This document shows positions 51,479 to 60,764 of a stretch of DNA of 64,000 nucleotides, in pieces. The stretch comes from Palsa-189 sp963803735 (GTDB lineage Bacteria; Acidobacteriota; Terriglobia; Acidiferrales; UBA7541). A program made the position numbers and the translations under genes. The stretch lies in NCBI GenBank assembly GCA_963803735.1, contig CAWDNV010000016.1, positions 1-64,000 on the forward strand, written 5' to 3'. The stretch's first letter is position 1; the number at the start of each line of letters is the position of its first letter. The notes beneath the pieces were generated by a model that saw only the letters and a list, made by a program, of their open reading frames with translations, was not told the DNA's origin and made no database searches.

Positions 51479-53017
51479 TCAACTCCGCCGGAACCAGATG
51501 ACGGCACCGGAAATGATCACCAGGCCGGGCAGAAAGAACATGCTGGCGAAAAACAGCTCGCGCTGCTGCGTTTCCGTGAGGATGACGCGACGGTTCGTCG
51601 GATTCTTGGGCCGCACGGAGATAAGGTCTTCATCCTGAGCCAGCCAATTCACCGTGTTCACGAAAAGATCGCCATTGCGCTGCAAGCCCGCCCATTGGTT
51701 GGTGGCAAAGGCGGAATTGCCTATGACGACGAGGCGCGCACTTTTGCTAGATTCGCCAGCGCCGGCCGCATGGCGCTCGGCGACGACGCCGAGAGAAAGC
51801 GGTCCGGCCTGATCCTTGGCGGGATCATAGCGAACCTCTTTGGTATTCAAGTTCGGAACCGTGAAGCTGCGTGGCGAAGTCTTGAGCAACTCGGTGCCTT
51901 GCGGATCGCTCTTGCCCTTATCTTTCAAGGAAACCGTTCGAGCCAAGTTGAAAAAGGTCATCGTTCCGGTGAAGTTTTGAACGATGGGGCTGGGGCCGTA
52001 GTCCACGACGAGAGGAACAGCGGGACCGGTGCCAAAAAGACGGCCAACGCCGCTGGCATCGATTACCACGTTGCTGCCAAGAGCGATATTCCAGGCGTCC
52101 AGAACGCTATCCAGTTTCGGATCGGTTTCGGGGTCGAGCAAAAGTAAAGCTCTGCCGCCGCCGTCAAGGTATTTTGAAATGATACCCGCCTCTTGCGGGA
52201 AAAGCGCCTGCTTCGGACCTGCGTCCACCAGGACACTGCAGTCCGAGGGTACTTCGCCAGAGGAAACAAGATTGACGGTCTTTGTTTGATATCCTTCGCT
52301 CTTTAGCGCTTTGTCGTCACCCTGCAAACCGTCCTGCTCGCCGGAAGCGATCGATTTCTCGCCGTGACCTTCGACAAAACAGATGTTTTTCACGATATCG
52401 CGCGTCACTTTGATAATGGCGTTGGTAATGTCCTGCTCTCCGGTTCCGGTGAGCGTTTCGTTATGAGAACCGGAAGAGACCACGATATCGTTCATATGCG
52501 TGACGTTATATTGCCGCGCCACTTCGGGCTTTTCCTGCGGGTCCACTTCGCGATAGTGCACGTGAGAACCCGCATTCGCATACTCAGTGGCCAAATCCTT
52601 GAACGTCGTATCCGGCGTGCGCGCGAAACGAATGATATCGACGTCCTTCTTCAGCTCACTTACGCTACGCCGGGATTGGTCGGAAAGCGTATAGAGCTTT
52701 TCGCTGGTAAGGTCTACGCGTTTTTTGTGCCGAAAGCCGAGGAAATTTATCAGGCCGAGAACAACAAGCACCAGGATGGTGACTGTGAGTGCATTGGCGC
52801 CCAGGCGGGATGAGCGGGCGCTGAAGAATGTTACGAAATCGCGATAGCTCAGCACCACACCGGCGAGGAATAATACCCCGCCTCCGATCATGAGAATCTC
52901 GCTCAACCGCGTGAGCTCGCCCTGCGTGGAATAACGGACCAATCCGGCTGCGGCCAACGCAAGACCGAAGGACGCGAGCCAACGCCGCTCTCGTTTCCAG
53001 TCCAGCTTTATTGGCAT
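51479..53017 (-). CDS. GldG-family ABC transporter auxiliary protein
   Basis: A 512-residue membrane protein. The N-terminus has three hydrophobic helices (FGLALAAAGLVRY, ILMIGGGVLFLAGVVLSY, ALTVTILVLVVLGLINFLGF). A large extracytoplasmic part starts with the GldG hallmark RVDLTSEKLYTLSDQSRR and continues with YREVDPQEKPEVARQYNV, EQDITNAIIKVTRD, ICFVEGHGEKSI and GGRALLLLDPETDP. It ends with one helix (FFLPGLVIISGAVIWF). GldG works with GldA and GldF; outside gliding bacteria the system is an uncharacterised exporter. Third gene of the operon 54822 to 50146. Confidence 0.88.
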   Translation of the reverse strand: MPIKLDWKRERRWLASFGLALAAAGLVRYSTQGELTRLSEILMIGGGVLFLAGVVLSYRDFVTFFSARSSRLGANALTVTILVLVVLGLINFLGFRHKKRVDLTSEKLYTLSDQSRRSVSELKKDVDIIRFARTPDTTFKDLATEYANAGSHVHYREVDPQEKPEVARQYNVTHMNDIVVSSGSHNETLTGTGEQDITNAIIKVTRDIVKNICFVEGHGEKSIASGEQDGLQGDDKALKSEGYQTKTVNLVSSGEVPSDCSVLVDAGPKQALFPQEAGIISKYLDGGGRALLLLDPETDPKLDSVLDAWNIALGSNVVIDASGVGRLFGTGPAVPLVVDYGPSPIVQNFTGTMTFFNLARTVSLKDKGKSDPQGTELLKTSPRSFTVPNLNTKEVRYDPAKDQAGPLSLGVVAERHAAGAGESSKSARLVVIGNSAFATNQWAGLQRNGDLFVNTVNWLAQDEDLISVRPKNPTNRRVILTETQQRELFFASMFFLPGLVIISGAVIWFRRS

Positions 53018-53060
53018 TTCCCCTCCTTATGCCTGAAATGTGTAAATAACGCGGCGGAGC

Positions 53061-53849
53061 TCAAGCGCGTCGCCAGCGCATGGAGTCCACACTGCGGACC
53101 GTGAGAAAAACTCCCAGGAAAATGAAACTTAAATAGAAGATCACGTTCGAAGTATCGATCACCCCGCGGGTGAAATCGTCGTAATGCCGAAAAACAGAAA
53201 GATATTCGAGCCCGGACGCCCAGGCGCTGGAACCGGCCTGCGAACCGAAATCGAGCACCCACAGCAGGAGAATCGCACCGAAACTCAGCATCGCAGCAAT
53301 GAGCTGGCTTTCGGTTATGGAAGAAAAGAATGATCCGAGGGCCAGCAGCGCTCCGCCCAGGAGCAAGACTCCCAGGTATTCGCTGCCCAGAACACGCCAG
53401 GGCGCCGCCGGCTCGGCATGGCGAAGCATATAAGCGAACCCAACTGCCGTGGGAAGAAGCATGATGACGAGCAAAGTGAGCGAGGCGAAAAACTTGCCGA
53501 GGACGATCTCCAAATCCGTTACCGGCGAAGTCATCAGCAATTCCATGGTTCCCCGGCGGCGCTCTTCGGCATAAACGCTCATGGTCAGCATGGGCGTGAG
53601 GAAAAGCAGAAGCGTGGAGAGAACGCCGAAAAAATTGCGCATCACCAGGGACGGAACGTCGAAAGCCGCTCCTCCTCCGAACTGCCCTTCCTCAAAGCTG
53701 GCCTGGAACGCTTCCTGGATAATCACGATCAGCAGCCGGTTGAAGAAATAGGCAGTCAAAATAAGGAAAACGGCGACAATGATATAAGCCACGGGCGAAA
53801 CGAAGTAGTGGCTCATCTCCTTGCGGTAAACGGCGTACATTCCTTTCAT
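53061..53849 (-). CDS. GldF-like ABC transporter permease
   Basis: A 262-residue permease with six membrane segments, starting YRKEMSHYFVSPVAYIIVAV, the typical GldF/ABC-2 beginning. The conserved EERRRGTMELLMTSPVTDLEIVLGKF loop is the coupling site for the ATPase. The later helices include LLVIMLLPTAVGFAYML and LLLGGALLALGSFFSSITES. It lies ten bases after the ATPase gene and before the GldG gene. Confidence 0.9.
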   Translation of the reverse strand: MKGMYAVYRKEMSHYFVSPVAYIIVAVFLILTAYFFNRLLIVIIQEAFQASFEEGQFGGGAAFDVPSLVMRNFFGVLSTLLLFLTPMLTMSVYAEERRRGTMELLMTSPVTDLEIVLGKFFASLTLLVIMLLPTAVGFAYMLRHAEPAAPWRVLGSEYLGVLLLGGALLALGSFFSSITESQLIAAMLSFGAILLLWVLDFGSQAGSSAWASGLEYLSVFRHYDDFTRGVIDTSNVIFYLSFIFLGVFLTVRSVDSMRWRRA

Positions 53850-53859
53850 GGCTTCGTCC

Positions 53860-54822
53860 TCAGTTTGAAGTGGCTTCAGCGTGTTCGGAATCTTCCGTGG
53901 TGAGCTCGAGGAAGATCTCCTCGAGACTCAAATTCACGCCGCGCAGTTCGTATAACGGCCAGCCTTTGCCAACAATCCTGGCGGCGATCTGGCTGCGGAC
54001 GTCCTGGCCCGGTGAAACTTCTACCATAAGGGCCACGCGGCCATTGCCGCCGGCCGGTTCGGCCGTTACTTTGCGCACTCCGGGGATTTCTCGAACGGCG
54101 GCGGACACGGCATTTTGGTCCGCAGCGACTTCCAGGAGTACGTTTTGGCCGCCCTTGAGTTGCTGGGTGAGATTGGCCGGCGTATCGATGGCGGCAATGC
54201 GGCCGCGATTAATGATCACCACGCGATCGCAAGTCATGCTCACTTCCGGCAAAATGTGCGTCGAAAGAATGATCGTGTGGCTGCCGGCAAGGCCCTTGAT
54301 AAGGTGACGCACTTCGATGATCTGCTTAGGATCGAGTCCCACCGTCGGTTCGTCAAGAATGATGACTTCGGGATCGTGCACAAGCGCCTGGGCTAAGCCG
54401 ACGCGCTGCTTGTATCCTCGGGAGAGGCGCTTGATGAGCTCGTGGCGCTTATCGGTGATGTTCGTTTTCACCATGGCATCATCCACGCGGGCCTTGCGCT
54501 TTTCCGCCGGCACGTTCTTGATGCGCGCGACGAACTCAAGATAAGCGGAGACGCTCATATCAAGATAGAGCGGCGGATTTTCGGGCAGGTATCCGATGCG
54601 CTTGCGAACCTCCAGCGAATCATTGAATACATCGAAACCAGCCACCTGAGCGGTTCCGCTGGTCGCGGGCAGAAAACCGGTCAGGATGCGCATGGTGGTG
54701 GTTTTTCCTGCGCCGTTGGGACCGAGGAATCCGAGAATCTCCCCCCGGTTCACCACAAAGGACACGTGGTCCACCGCAGTTCGCTCTCCGAAACTCTTCG
54801 TCAAATCCTTCACTTCAATCAA
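53860..54822 (-). CDS. GldA-like ABC transporter ATP-binding protein
   Basis: A 320-residue ATPase with Walker A GPNGAGKTTTMRIL, the signature LSRGYKQRVGLAQAL, Walker B VIILDEPTVGLDPKQI and the switch His in ILSTHILPE. The extra C-terminal 90 residues (KVTAEPAGGNGRVALMVEV, ending with ELTTEDSEHAEATSN) are typical of GldA/ABC-2 type exporters. It energises the permease at 53061. It is the first gene of the four-gene Gld-like operon; two repeats upstream may control it. Confidence 0.92.
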   Translation of the reverse strand: MIEVKDLTKSFGERTAVDHVSFVVNRGEILGFLGPNGAGKTTTMRILTGFLPATSGTAQVAGFDVFNDSLEVRKRIGYLPENPPLYLDMSVSAYLEFVARIKNVPAEKRKARVDDAMVKTNITDKRHELIKRLSRGYKQRVGLAQALVHDPEVIILDEPTVGLDPKQIIEVRHLIKGLAGSHTIILSTHILPEVSMTCDRVVIINRGRIAAIDTPANLTQQLKGGQNVLLEVAADQNAVSAAVREIPGVRKVTAEPAGGNGRVALMVEVSPGQDVRSQIAARIVGKGWPLYELRGVNLSLEEIFLELTTEDSEHAEATSN

Positions 54823-55201
54823 CGGTAACCTCCGAACGCAAAGCCGCGCGTATTTCTGGGCGGCGATACTCCCTAATGTCGCGGTACTCCCTTATTGTAA
54901 GGAAACAAACCAAAAATGGAAGATTTTCGCCAGAATTACTTCGAGAGCACCCGCATTGGAGGATAGATGCGAGCCAAAAGCATATGGTTTCCCCAATTTT
55001 CGAAGCTGGCGGACCGGCTTTGTCACCGCAAAAGATTCGCGCGGATCGAACTCGAATCTCCCAGTGTGGAAAAGGATGTGAATAATCTCTTGAAAAAAAG
55101 GTACAGGTGTCCACTTCCTGACCTTTCGTACAGGCTATCTTCGCCTCAAAACTGCATCAAAATGGAACAGTAACGACATTATATGGACTTATTCGAGGCA
55201 A
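54823..55201. other. Divergent intergenic region with operator-like repeats
   Basis: This region of about 380 bp lies between gldA-like and the GGDEF gene. It contains two 14-bp direct repeats, GCGATACTCCCTAA (54863-54876) and GCGGTACTCCCTTA (54881-54894), 18 bp apart and about 50-70 bp upstream of the gldA-like start. No gene was recognised in it. Confidence 0.45.
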
Positions 55202-56485
55202 ATGATCAACGCGAGCTCAAAACGAAGTCTGCGCATTTTCGCAATTGCCGCGGCCTCATCCGGCTGCGTCGAGGTACTTGCGCATTTTCTTCGGCACCTT
55301 GGACTTTCATTTAATCCGGTCCTTTGGGCCAGCGCCGAAATCATCGCGGCGCTCCTTGGCTTCACAATCGCGGCAAATATTCTGGTGCGATTTCACGGAA
55401 CCGGCGACCGCTTCTCGCTGTTTCTAGGCGCGGCGTTCGGGATGGCCGGTCTGATTCAGCTCACCGGGATCCTGGGCCTTCATGGGGAATTGGTGAGCGT
55501 CGGTGGCGCCCCACGTGTTCCGCTCTACTGGATGGCCGGCGGGACGTTACTGGGTGTTCTTTTGCTTGCGGCGATTGGACTCGACAGCCGGCTGCCCTGG
55601 CCGAGGGAATCCAACAAGACGATTCTCGCGGTGTTGAGCGTCGTGGGCGCCATTGCAGGGCTGACGGGGCTGCTCTGTCTTGCGCTTGGCCACGGGCCTC
55701 TAATTCATGGGGCGAGTCTGATGCCCCGTCCATGGGACTTGCTGCCTGCGGCGATGTTCCTGGCCGGCACGATCCTTTTGTATCGCAATCCTTACCGGCT
55801 CACCTCTGCGCTCGGAGCGTCGCTGCCGTGGGTGGCGGGAGTGAATGCGGCTTGTCATCTTATGGCATCCCAATCGGCTCAGTTGCTGGATACCCCGGCG
55901 CTCGCCGCGCAGATGCTGAACTGCGTGAGCTACATGATTTTGCTGGGAGGGACGCTGGTTGATAACGTGCGGCTCTTCGGACAGGTCCGCCACCGAGCGA
56001 TCAGCGACAGCTTGACGGGATTGGCAAATTACCGGCGCTTTATCGAACTGCTGCAAGGTGAACTGGAAAGATCGGGGCGAACCAATCGCCATTTTTCGGT
56101 CTTGCTGATGGATCTCGACAAGCTGAAAGAGATCAATGACCGTTATGGACACCAGACGGGCACGCGCGCCATCTGCCGCGTTGCGGAGGTCCTCCGACAG
56201 CATTGCCGTGCTATCGATACTGCTGCGCGATACGGCGGCGATGAATTCGCGCTGCTGCTGCCGGAGACTAGCGACAGCGCGGCACGGCGCGTCGCTTCAA
56301 GAATCAAGCAACATCTCGAGGCTGCCACGGAGGAGCCAAAATTGACGGTAAGCGTCGGGGTCGCTACGCACCCGTCCTGCGGCACATCTGTGCAGCACTT
56401 GCTCGAATCTGCCGACCAGGAACTCTATGCGAAAAAAGCGTCGCGCAACCGGAAGATTCACTCGCCCGATCGGGGAGATCGCTGA
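55202..56485 (+). CDS. Membrane-bound diguanylate cyclase (GGDEF)
   Basis: A 427-residue protein. The first 250 residues contain about eight hydrophobic helices (for example SAEIIAALLGFTIAANILV, TLLGVLLLAAIGLD, AVLSVVGAIAGLTGLLCLAL). The cytosolic domain starts DSLTGLANYRRFIELL. The catalytic GGDEF is at residues 345-349, and an inhibitory RxxD site lies at R336-D339, five residues before GGDEF. All cyclase features are intact (LLMDLDKLKEINDRYGHQTG), so it should make c-di-GMP and be product-inhibited. No EAL domain is present. Confidence 0.93.
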   Translation: MINASSKRSLRIFAIAAASSGCVEVLAHFLRHLGLSFNPVLWASAEIIAALLGFTIAANILVRFHGTGDRFSLFLGAAFGMAGLIQLTGILGLHGELVSVGGAPRVPLYWMAGGTLLGVLLLAAIGLDSRLPWPRESNKTILAVLSVVGAIAGLTGLLCLALGHGPLIHGASLMPRPWDLLPAAMFLAGTILLYRNPYRLTSALGASLPWVAGVNAACHLMASQSAQLLDTPALAAQMLNCVSYMILLGGTLVDNVRLFGQVRHRAISDSLTGLANYRRFIELLQGELERSGRTNRHFSVLLMDLDKLKEINDRYGHQTGTRAICRVAEVLRQHCRAIDTAARYGGDEFALLLPETSDSAARRVASRIKQHLEAATEEPKLTVSVGVATHPSCGTSVQHLLESADQELYAKKASRNRKIHSPDRGDR

Positions 56486-56859
56486 TCAGCGAACGCCGTT
56501 TCTCGAAAGAAAAAAGAGGGCCTCGTCTCCGCTAAAGCCGGCGCTGCCAAAATTCGACAAAGAAACCGAAGACTGATTCACGATTGCGGAACCAGCCGAC
56601 GGAGAACCGGAAACGGACTTTGCACCCGACGGGGCTGGACGAAAGGTTACCCGCCGCTCCTCCTCCGCAGCCCAGCAGAACCAACATGAGAGCGAATAGA
56701 AACGGAAACCGAGCGACGAAAGCACGTGAAATAATGGAATAAGGGTTGTAATAACTTGGTTTTGATTGTGGTTGTTTTTTGAAATCGGTTTGTTTTTTAG
56801 TGTTGGGAAACTTCGACCAATACACGTGAACCTCGGGAGGAAATTTGTGGGCGAGCAAA
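56486..56859 (-). pseudogene. Possible remnant of a Ser/Gly-rich lipoprotein
   Basis: On the minus strand a hydrophobic segment with a lipobox-like Cys (FLFALMLVLLGCGGGAAGNLSSSPVG) is followed, after a one-base frame change near 56640, by GAKSVSGSPSAGSAIVNQSS and SVSLSNFGSAGFSG before a stop at 56486. This looks like the N-terminus of a secreted lipoprotein that lost its body, or a short lipoprotein with a frameshift. The DNA around 56720-56830 is AT-rich compared with its neighbours. Weak evidence. Confidence 0.3.
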
Positions 56860-57259
56860 GAGTAGTCCCGAAGAATTCGCGTGAACTGGTGAGCGGTTCA
56901 ATAAAGGAGCAATGCTTCGCGTTGGTGGTTCGGGGTGACGTTCGAGTACTGGTATAACGGCCGACTGAACAGCGGTACAGGTATCCGAACTAACTCATTT
57001 CGGGTGACTTACCGACTTTTAATTTTGATCGCATAACCGCGGCGACTCCAGATAGTGATTAGCTTTTCCTAACCGACCGAAATCTTCCCAGCACCCGCAG
57101 ACGTGGGGTACGATGAGGGGCTGGGATACGGTTCCCAACGTGGTGAAAGAATTCTGGCCCGATATTCGCCGCAAGGTTCATCAAAGAAAGAATAGGCCCG
57201 GCGAAGGGCCACATAGGAATTTTCCAGCGTACGGATTCCCTCCAGATGAGGAGAAACAC
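56860..57259. other. Intergenic region upstream of the FKBP gene
   Basis: About 400 bp without a recognised gene. An upstream in-frame ATG at 57113 would lengthen the FKBP protein by 49 residues without a signal peptide and is not favoured. Confidence 0.4.
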
Positions 57260-57964
57260 ATGAAGGCGAAATGGATACTCGTTGTGGGGCTCGGGTTGAT
57301 GGCCATTCCGGCCGGCGCCCAAGATTCCACGGCACCCACAACACAAAAAGACAAGGTAAGTTACGGAATTGGGGTTCAGGTAGCGAAAACCTTGAAGGGC
57401 CAAGGGATCGACATCAATCCCGATCTGCTGATCAAAGGCCTGCGGGACGCGCTCTCCGGCCAAAAGCTACTGATGTCCGACGAGGACCTGAATACGACGA
57501 TGGCAGCGCTGCAGCAGGAAGTCTCGCAAAAGCAAATGCAGGAACGGGCCAAGCAAGCCGATGACAACAAGAAAGCTGGCGATGCGTTCCTGGCCGATAA
57601 TGGAAAGAAAGAGGGCGTCGTTACGCTGCCCAGCGGATTGCAGTACAAGGTCGTAAAACCGGCCGACGGTAAAAAACCAACCGATGCCGACACGGTCACG
57701 TGCAATTATCGGGGCACTCTTATCGACGGAACCGAATTCGACAAATCCCAGGCCGGCCAGCCAGCCACGTTTCAGGTAGGGATGGTCATCCCTGGCTTCA
57801 AAGAGGCTCTAAAACTTATGCCGGTCGGCTCCACATGGCAGTTCTTCATTCCTCCTGGTTTGGCCTACGGTGACCGCGGCGCGGGCAATGTGATTGGGCC
57901 CAACACCACGCTCATTTTTGAGGTCGAATTGCTTTCGATCAAAGACAAAACCGCAAATCCCTGA
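57260..57964 (+). CDS. Exported FKBP-type peptidyl-prolyl cis-trans isomerase (Mip/FkpA-like)
   Basis: A 234-residue protein. The ATG at 57260 follows GAGGAGAAACAC and begins a signal peptide (WILVVGLGLMAIPAGAQ). Residues 30-130 form the helical FKBP_N dimerisation arm (KVSYGIGVQVAKTLKGQG, DEDLNTTMAALQQEV). The FKBP domain follows: GLQYKVVKPADGKKP, CNYRGTLIDGTEFDKS, VGMVIPGFKEALKLMPVGSTW, FIPPGLAYGDRGAG and IFEVELLSI. Tyr, Phe and Asp residues of the active site are present. It should act on proline-containing proteins in the periplasm. Confidence 0.93.
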   Translation: MKAKWILVVGLGLMAIPAGAQDSTAPTTQKDKVSYGIGVQVAKTLKGQGIDINPDLLIKGLRDALSGQKLLMSDEDLNTTMAALQQEVSQKQMQERAKQADDNKKAGDAFLADNGKKEGVVTLPSGLQYKVVKPADGKKPTDADTVTCNYRGTLIDGTEFDKSQAGQPATFQVGMVIPGFKEALKLMPVGSTWQFFIPPGLAYGDRGAGNVIGPNTTLIFEVELLSIKDKTANP

Positions 57965-58099
57965 TTCAGGCGTACGTCGCCACCGAAGCACCCCGGATTC
58001 CGTTCGATAAGGAATTCTGCCTGCCACCGTTGCGCTTCATTCGGTGCCGGAGTTACCTGCGTGATAGAGTGTGGGCCCGGAGGCGAACAACCTGAATCC

Positions 58100-59065
58100 A
58101 TGCGAACGATCACTCTCGAAGAGCACTTCGTAACGCCCGAAATCCTGAAGAAATCCACGGAAATACAGCCCGCGTCTCGGAATATTTTTGTGAAGGCCGT
58201 AGAAGAGAAGTTGCTGGACCTCGGCAAAATCCGCATCGCCGACATGGATGCATCGGGAATTGACCTGCAGATAATGTCGCTTACAAACGCCGGTCTGGAT
58301 AAATTAGACAGCCCGACCGCCACGGCCTTGGCCCACGATGCCAATGACAAGCTTGCCGACGCAGTAAAGGCTTACCCCCAGCGTTTCGCCGCCTTGGCCG
58401 CACTCGATTTGCAGCAGCCGGAGAAGGCCGCCGCCGAATTCGAGCGGTGTGTGCGGAAACTCGGGTTCAAGGGCACTCTCATACATGGAACCACGAAAGG
58501 AATATTTCTAGACGACCCTCGGTTCACGCCTATTTTTGAAGCAGCACAGGCACTCGATGTTCCCATTTACCTGCACCCAACGCTCCCTCCGAAATCCGTC
58601 GAGGATGCCTACTTCACCGGGCTGCCGGGCGACACCGGCTTTCTGCTTTCGACGGCAGGGTGGGGCTGGCACGTGGAGACCGGAATGCACTGCCTGCGGC
58701 TGATGATCTCCGGCTTATTCGATCGCTTTCCCAGATTGAACATCATTATCGGGCACATGGGTGAGGACTTGCCCTTCTCGATTGCGCGCGCCGAAGCCGT
58801 GCTTTCGCGCGGCGTAAACCATCTCAAGCGGCGGCTTGGCGAGTACTTTCAGGAGCACTTCTATATCACCACGAGCGGATACTTCACTGTGCCGCCCCTG
58901 CTGTGCACAATGCAGGTGGTCGGAGCGGATCACATCCTCTTTTCGGTGGATTACCCTTACAGCCCAAACACCGTTGGCCGAAAATTCCTGGATGCCCTGC
59001 CAGTGAGCCACGACGATCTGCAAAAAATCAGCCACGGCAACGCCGAGCGCCTGCTGAAAGTGTGA
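58100..59065 (+). CDS. Amidohydrolase family protein (ACMSD/decarboxylase-like), cytosolic
   Basis: A 321-residue protein. The ATG at 58100 (MRTITLEEHFVTPEIL) fits the family start; an upstream ATG adds 13 residues. No signal peptide. It contains LEEHF in place of HxH, as in gamma-resorcylate or orsellinate decarboxylase-type members, and then RFAALAALDLQQPEKAA, GTLIHGTTKGIFLDD, PIYLHPTLPP, IIIGHMGEDLPFSIARAE and ILFSVDYPYSP with the final Asp ligand. The family includes nonoxidative aromatic acid decarboxylases, so this is a candidate, unproven. It is distinct from the two Tat-exported relatives. Confidence 0.88.
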   Translation: MRTITLEEHFVTPEILKKSTEIQPASRNIFVKAVEEKLLDLGKIRIADMDASGIDLQIMSLTNAGLDKLDSPTATALAHDANDKLADAVKAYPQRFAALAALDLQQPEKAAAEFERCVRKLGFKGTLIHGTTKGIFLDDPRFTPIFEAAQALDVPIYLHPTLPPKSVEDAYFTGLPGDTGFLLSTAGWGWHVETGMHCLRLMISGLFDRFPRLNIIIGHMGEDLPFSIARAEAVLSRGVNHLKRRLGEYFQEHFYITTSGYFTVPPLLCTMQVVGADHILFSVDYPYSPNTVGRKFLDALPVSHDDLQKISHGNAERLLKV

Positions 59066-59263
59066 GAGCGGAACGCTCTTAGGTTTGGGCGCCGAGGAAT
59101 CCGGCGGAAGATCACCTTATGGTATCGGCCCTCAGGGGCGTCTTGGCGTTTTTGCTGCGGCCGCGAACTGCTCCTTAAACCCGTCTTCGCGGTATTGATA
59201 GAACTTCCAGAGTGTGTTGGGATGCCGTCTGTCGGATTGTTTCTCTGACGGACTTTTAGATTT

Positions 59264-60748
59264 ATGGCGCCTAATGCGTTCTGGCATAGCCTGTTTGGAT
59301 CCGAATACTGGCTGGCACGATTTGCATTTCAGCGCGGACTGGCGCTGATCTACCTCATTGCTTTCCTAGTGGCGCTCAACCAATTTCGCCCACTTCTGGG
59401 AGAGCAAGGACTTCTGCCAGTTCCCCAATTTCTCGGGTTCGTAAATTTCAGGAAAGCTCCGAGCATATTTCACTTCTATTATTCTGACAATTTTTTCACT
59501 GGCGTTAGCTTAGCGGGCATTTTGCTTTCGATCGTCGCACTCGCGTCATTGTCTGAGCGCGGCCCTCTTTGGATATCCATAGCTGTGTGGAGTTCGCTTT
59601 ACGTGCTCTATCTTTCCATCATGAATGTGGGCCAGACGTTTTACGGATTCGGATGGGAATCCATGCTGCTGGAGGCCGGCTTTCTGGCCATTCTATTGGG
59701 CTCCAATAGAATGGCCGTTCCTTTGCCCCTTATTTTCCTGTTGAGATGGATGCTCTTTCGGGTGGAATTTGGGGCCGGACTCATCAAGTTGAGGGGGGAC
59801 CCTTGCTGGCGCAATTTGACCTGCCTCCACTACCATCATGAAACGCAGCCTCTGCCCAATCCCCTGAGCCCCTATTTTCATCACCTGCCGGGTTCGCTTC
59901 ATAAGCTGGAAGTGGTCGGAAATTTTGCTGCGCAGCTTGTAGTTCCTTGGGGGCTTTTCTTTCCGCAACCCGTCGCCGGAATCTCGGGAGCTCTGATCAT
60001 CCTGACGCAGCTCTGGCTCTTCATCAGCGGAAATTATTCCTGGCTGAACGTGCTGACAATGCTTTTGGCGGTTCCCAGTTTCACCAACACGCAACTTCGC
60101 GCTCTTGTGCTGACGCAAATGCCCAGTGGCCTCTCGTCTCCAGCAGCTTACGAATGGGCCATTGTGATGCTTAGTGTGGTCCTTATCGTCCTCAGCTATT
60201 GGCCGGTGCATAACATGCTTTCACCCCGGCAAAGGATGAACACCAGCTTCAATCCCTATCACATCGTAAACACATATGGAGCGTTCGGAAGCGTGACCAA
60301 AGCTCGCTACGAAATTGTTATTGAGGGCACGGACGGTGAGGCAGGGCTGGATCAAACGAAATGGAAAGAATATGAATTTAAGGCCAAGCCGGGAGATCCG
60401 AAGCGCCGGCCCCGTCAAGTTGCTCCGTACCATCTGCGGCTCGATTGGCTGATGTGGTTTGCAGCGATGTTGCCCGTTTACGACTATCTCGAGCATCCCT
60501 GGTTCATCATTCTTATACAGAAACTGCTTCAAAATGACTCTTCGACACTAAGCCTGCTGGCCGGGAATCCATTTTCTCAAGGGCCAAAAATGATCCGGGC
60601 ACGCCTCTATCGTTATCGATTTGCGACAGCGAAGGAGCGGCGCGAGACGGGTCAATGGTGGATTCGTTCGCTCGCCGGCGAGTATTTGCCTTCCGTTTCT
60701 CTTCGCGAGGGTGACCGCACGGCTGGCGCGCCGACAAGCGAGGACTAG
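59264..60748 (+). CDS. Lipase maturation factor family membrane protein
   Basis: A 494-residue polytopic protein with the LMF1 signature. The N-terminal part reads SEYWLARFAFQRGLALIYLI and FRPLLGEQGLLPVPQFL. It is followed by YLSIMNVGQTFYGFGWESML, RVEFGAGLIKLRGDPCWRNL, and LTCLHYHHETQPLPNPLSPY. The C-terminal domain has FNPYHIVNTYGAFGSVTKARYEIVIEGT, matching LMF1-type proteins. About ten membrane segments are present. In animals this family helps lipases fold; in bacteria its role is unknown. It is monocistronic here. Confidence 0.9.
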   Translation: MAPNAFWHSLFGSEYWLARFAFQRGLALIYLIAFLVALNQFRPLLGEQGLLPVPQFLGFVNFRKAPSIFHFYYSDNFFTGVSLAGILLSIVALASLSERGPLWISIAVWSSLYVLYLSIMNVGQTFYGFGWESMLLEAGFLAILLGSNRMAVPLPLIFLLRWMLFRVEFGAGLIKLRGDPCWRNLTCLHYHHETQPLPNPLSPYFHHLPGSLHKLEVVGNFAAQLVVPWGLFFPQPVAGISGALIILTQLWLFISGNYSWLNVLTMLLAVPSFTNTQLRALVLTQMPSGLSSPAAYEWAIVMLSVVLIVLSYWPVHNMLSPRQRMNTSFNPYHIVNTYGAFGSVTKARYEIVIEGTDGEAGLDQTKWKEYEFKAKPGDPKRRPRQVAPYHLRLDWLMWFAAMLPVYDYLEHPWFIILIQKLLQNDSSTLSLLAGNPFSQGPKMIRARLYRYRFATAKERRETGQWWIRSLAGEYLPSVSLREGDRTAGAPTSED

Positions 60749-60764
60749 CGGGGATATGATGCGG

